A stretch of 64,000 bases of DNA from an uncultured Granulosicoccaceae bacterium (GTDB taxonomy: Bacteria > Pseudomonadota > Gammaproteobacteria > Granulosicoccales > Granulosicoccaceae), in contig CALGNZ010000016.1 of assembly GCA_937957915.1 (NCBI GenBank), forward strand, positions 1 to 64,000, given 5' to 3'. Of this stretch, positions 63,136-64,000 are shown piece by piece (the first letter of the stretch is position 1; each line of letters starts with the position of its first letter). Both the position numbers and the translations under genes were made by a program. The notes beneath the pieces are model-generated. The model was not told where the DNA came from, made no database searches, and saw only the letters and a list, made by a program, of their open reading frames with translations.

Positions 63136-64000
63136 CTAGCCCGCAGCCAGAGCAGCATCCAGCTCGGGGACCGCGTCGAACAGATCAGCCACCAGGCCGT
63201 AATCAGCAACCTGGAAAATCGGAGCTTCCTCGTCTTTGTTGATCGCAACGATCACCTTGCTGTCCTTCATACCTGCCAGGTGCTGAATAGCACCAGAGAT
63301 ACCGACAGCGATATATAAATCAGGTGCCACCACCTTACCAGTCTGCCCTACCTGATAATCGTTGGGAACGAATCCGGCGTCGACCGCCGCTCGCGACGCT
63401 CCTACCGCTGCATTCAGTTTTTCAGCAACCGATTCGAGCATCGCAAAGTTCTCACCGTTTTGCATGCCGCGGCCGCCAGACACAACAATCGATGCGCTGG
63501 TCAGCTCAGGACGATCAGACTTGGTTAGCTCCTGACCAACCCAGCTTACCTTGTCGCTGGCACCAGTGGCCGTGAGCGCCTCGACTGCAGCTGATCCGCC
63601 TTCTGCGGCGACGCCGTCAAATGCCGTGGTGCGCACGGTAATCAGTTTGCAAGAATCTGAACTTTTAACCGTTAGCATCGCATTGCCGGCATAGATTGGA
63701 CGCACAAACGTGTCTTCATTGACAACCGCTGTGATGTCGGAGATACCCGCCACATCGAGCTTGGCTGACACCCGTGGCATCACATTCTTGCCACTCGCAG
63801 TGTTGCCGAACAATATATGTGTGTAGTCACCTGCTATTGAGCAGATTAACGGGGTGAGATTCTCGGCAAGTTGATTCGCGTAAGCTGCATCGTCGCATGA
63901 CAACACTTTGCTAACGCCGGCAACCGCTGCCGCCTGCTCTGCAACAGCGCCGCATCCGCTACCAGCTACCAGCGCAACAACATCTCCACCGATTGCATGG
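63136..64000 (-). CDS. etfA: Electron transfer flavoprotein, alpha subunit (5' end cut by window)
   Basis: The frame stays open to the right window edge. The extra residues there ([13 protein letters not shown], then a Gly/Ala-rich stretch, then SKVLSCDD) match the ETF-alpha N-terminal domain, so the TTG at 63906 is not the start. The C-terminal FAD domain is clear: [35 protein letters not shown], and [20 protein letters not shown]. With ETF beta, probably encoded just beyond the window, it carries electrons from acyl-CoA dehydrogenases to ETF-ubiquinone oxidoreductase, encoded at 27577-29238. Confidence 0.95.
   Translation of the reverse strand, partial: HAIGGDVVALVAGSGCGAVAEQAAAVAGVSKVLSCDDAAYANQLAENLTPLICSIAGDYTHILFGNTASGKNVMPRVSAKLDVAGISDITAVVNEDTFVRPIYAGNAMLTVKSSDSCKLITVRTTAFDGVAAEGGSAAVEALTATGASDKVSWVGQELTKSDRPELTSASIVVSGGRGMQNGENFAMLESVAEKLNAAVGASRAAVDAGFVPNDYQVGQTGKVVAPDLYIAVGISGAIQHLAGMKDSKVIVAINKDEEAPIFQVADYGLVADLFDAVPELDAALAAG

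Noticed and set aside
1-64000. tRNA, rRNA, CRISPR array, transposase or phage genes
   Set aside because: I looked for T-loop motifs, direct-repeat arrays and transposase or phage structural signatures on both strands and found none I could support.

Overview
The window looks like chromosomal DNA of a marine or brackish-water gammaproteobacterium. This rests on gene content only: a monomeric NADP isocitrate dehydrogenase, the PsdR/PsdS regulators of the proteobacterial dedicated sortase system, ETF/acyl-CoA dehydrogenase genes, a multiheme cytochrome lipoprotein, and many Gram-negative lipoprotein, Tat and C-terminal sorting signals. I cannot assign a genus. I see no tRNA, rRNA, CRISPR array, insertion sequence or prophage gene.

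Layout. 0-10 kb holds housekeeping and small metabolic genes: a VWA (CoxE-like) protein cut by the left edge, a ribbon-helix-helix protein, a glyoxalase I-like protein, a Tat-exported small subunit with its GMC oxidoreductase, a TPR protein, TrmO, HisC and a ClC antiporter. 10-16 kb holds a VOC protein, an RND efflux pump with its adaptor (no outer-membrane channel nearby) and an 'aggregation factor core'-like secreted protein. 16.2-19.8 kb is a compact plus-strand cluster: 2-oxoglutarate/Fe(II) oxygenase, XRE-cupin regulator, CMD-type protein and an M29/NicX-like metalloenzyme, preceded by two inverted repeats. It is probably a small catabolic pathway of unknown substrate. 20-29 kb carries Icd, the PsdR/PsdS two-component system split by a class III aminotransferase, and ETF-ubiquinone oxidoreductase.

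29.3-60.7 kb is a large cell-surface and exopolysaccharide region. The minus strand carries a translationally coupled Wza/Wzb/Wzc-type export and phosphorylation module and UDP-glucuronate decarboxylase. Further right on the same strand are a GT2, an AlgX-like acetyltransferase, a DUF4422 protein, a sulfotransferase, a 1455-residue WbsX/GT4/GT2 protein, a GT61 and RfbA. Inserted among these are six large exported proteins. They are a choice-of-anchor-D/sugar-dehydrogenase-like propeller, a pentaheme cytochrome lipoprotein, a lipoprotein with two carbohydrate-binding-like modules and a GlyGly-CTERM-like tail, a Kelch/thrombospondin-type-3 protein with a second kind of C-terminal sorting tail, a protein made of nine DGDGYGWENEQTC repeats, and a parallel beta-helix lipoprotein. 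No flippase, polymerase or initiating transferase is visible, so the polysaccharide pathway must be completed elsewhere.

61-64 kb returns to core metabolism, with an acyl-CoA dehydrogenase and the electron transfer flavoprotein alpha subunit (cut by the right edge). These two connect functionally to the ETF-ubiquinone oxidoreductase at 27.6 kb.

The most interesting parts are the surface-protein island inside the polysaccharide locus, the split sortase two-component system without its sortase, and the oxygenase/NicX-like cluster.
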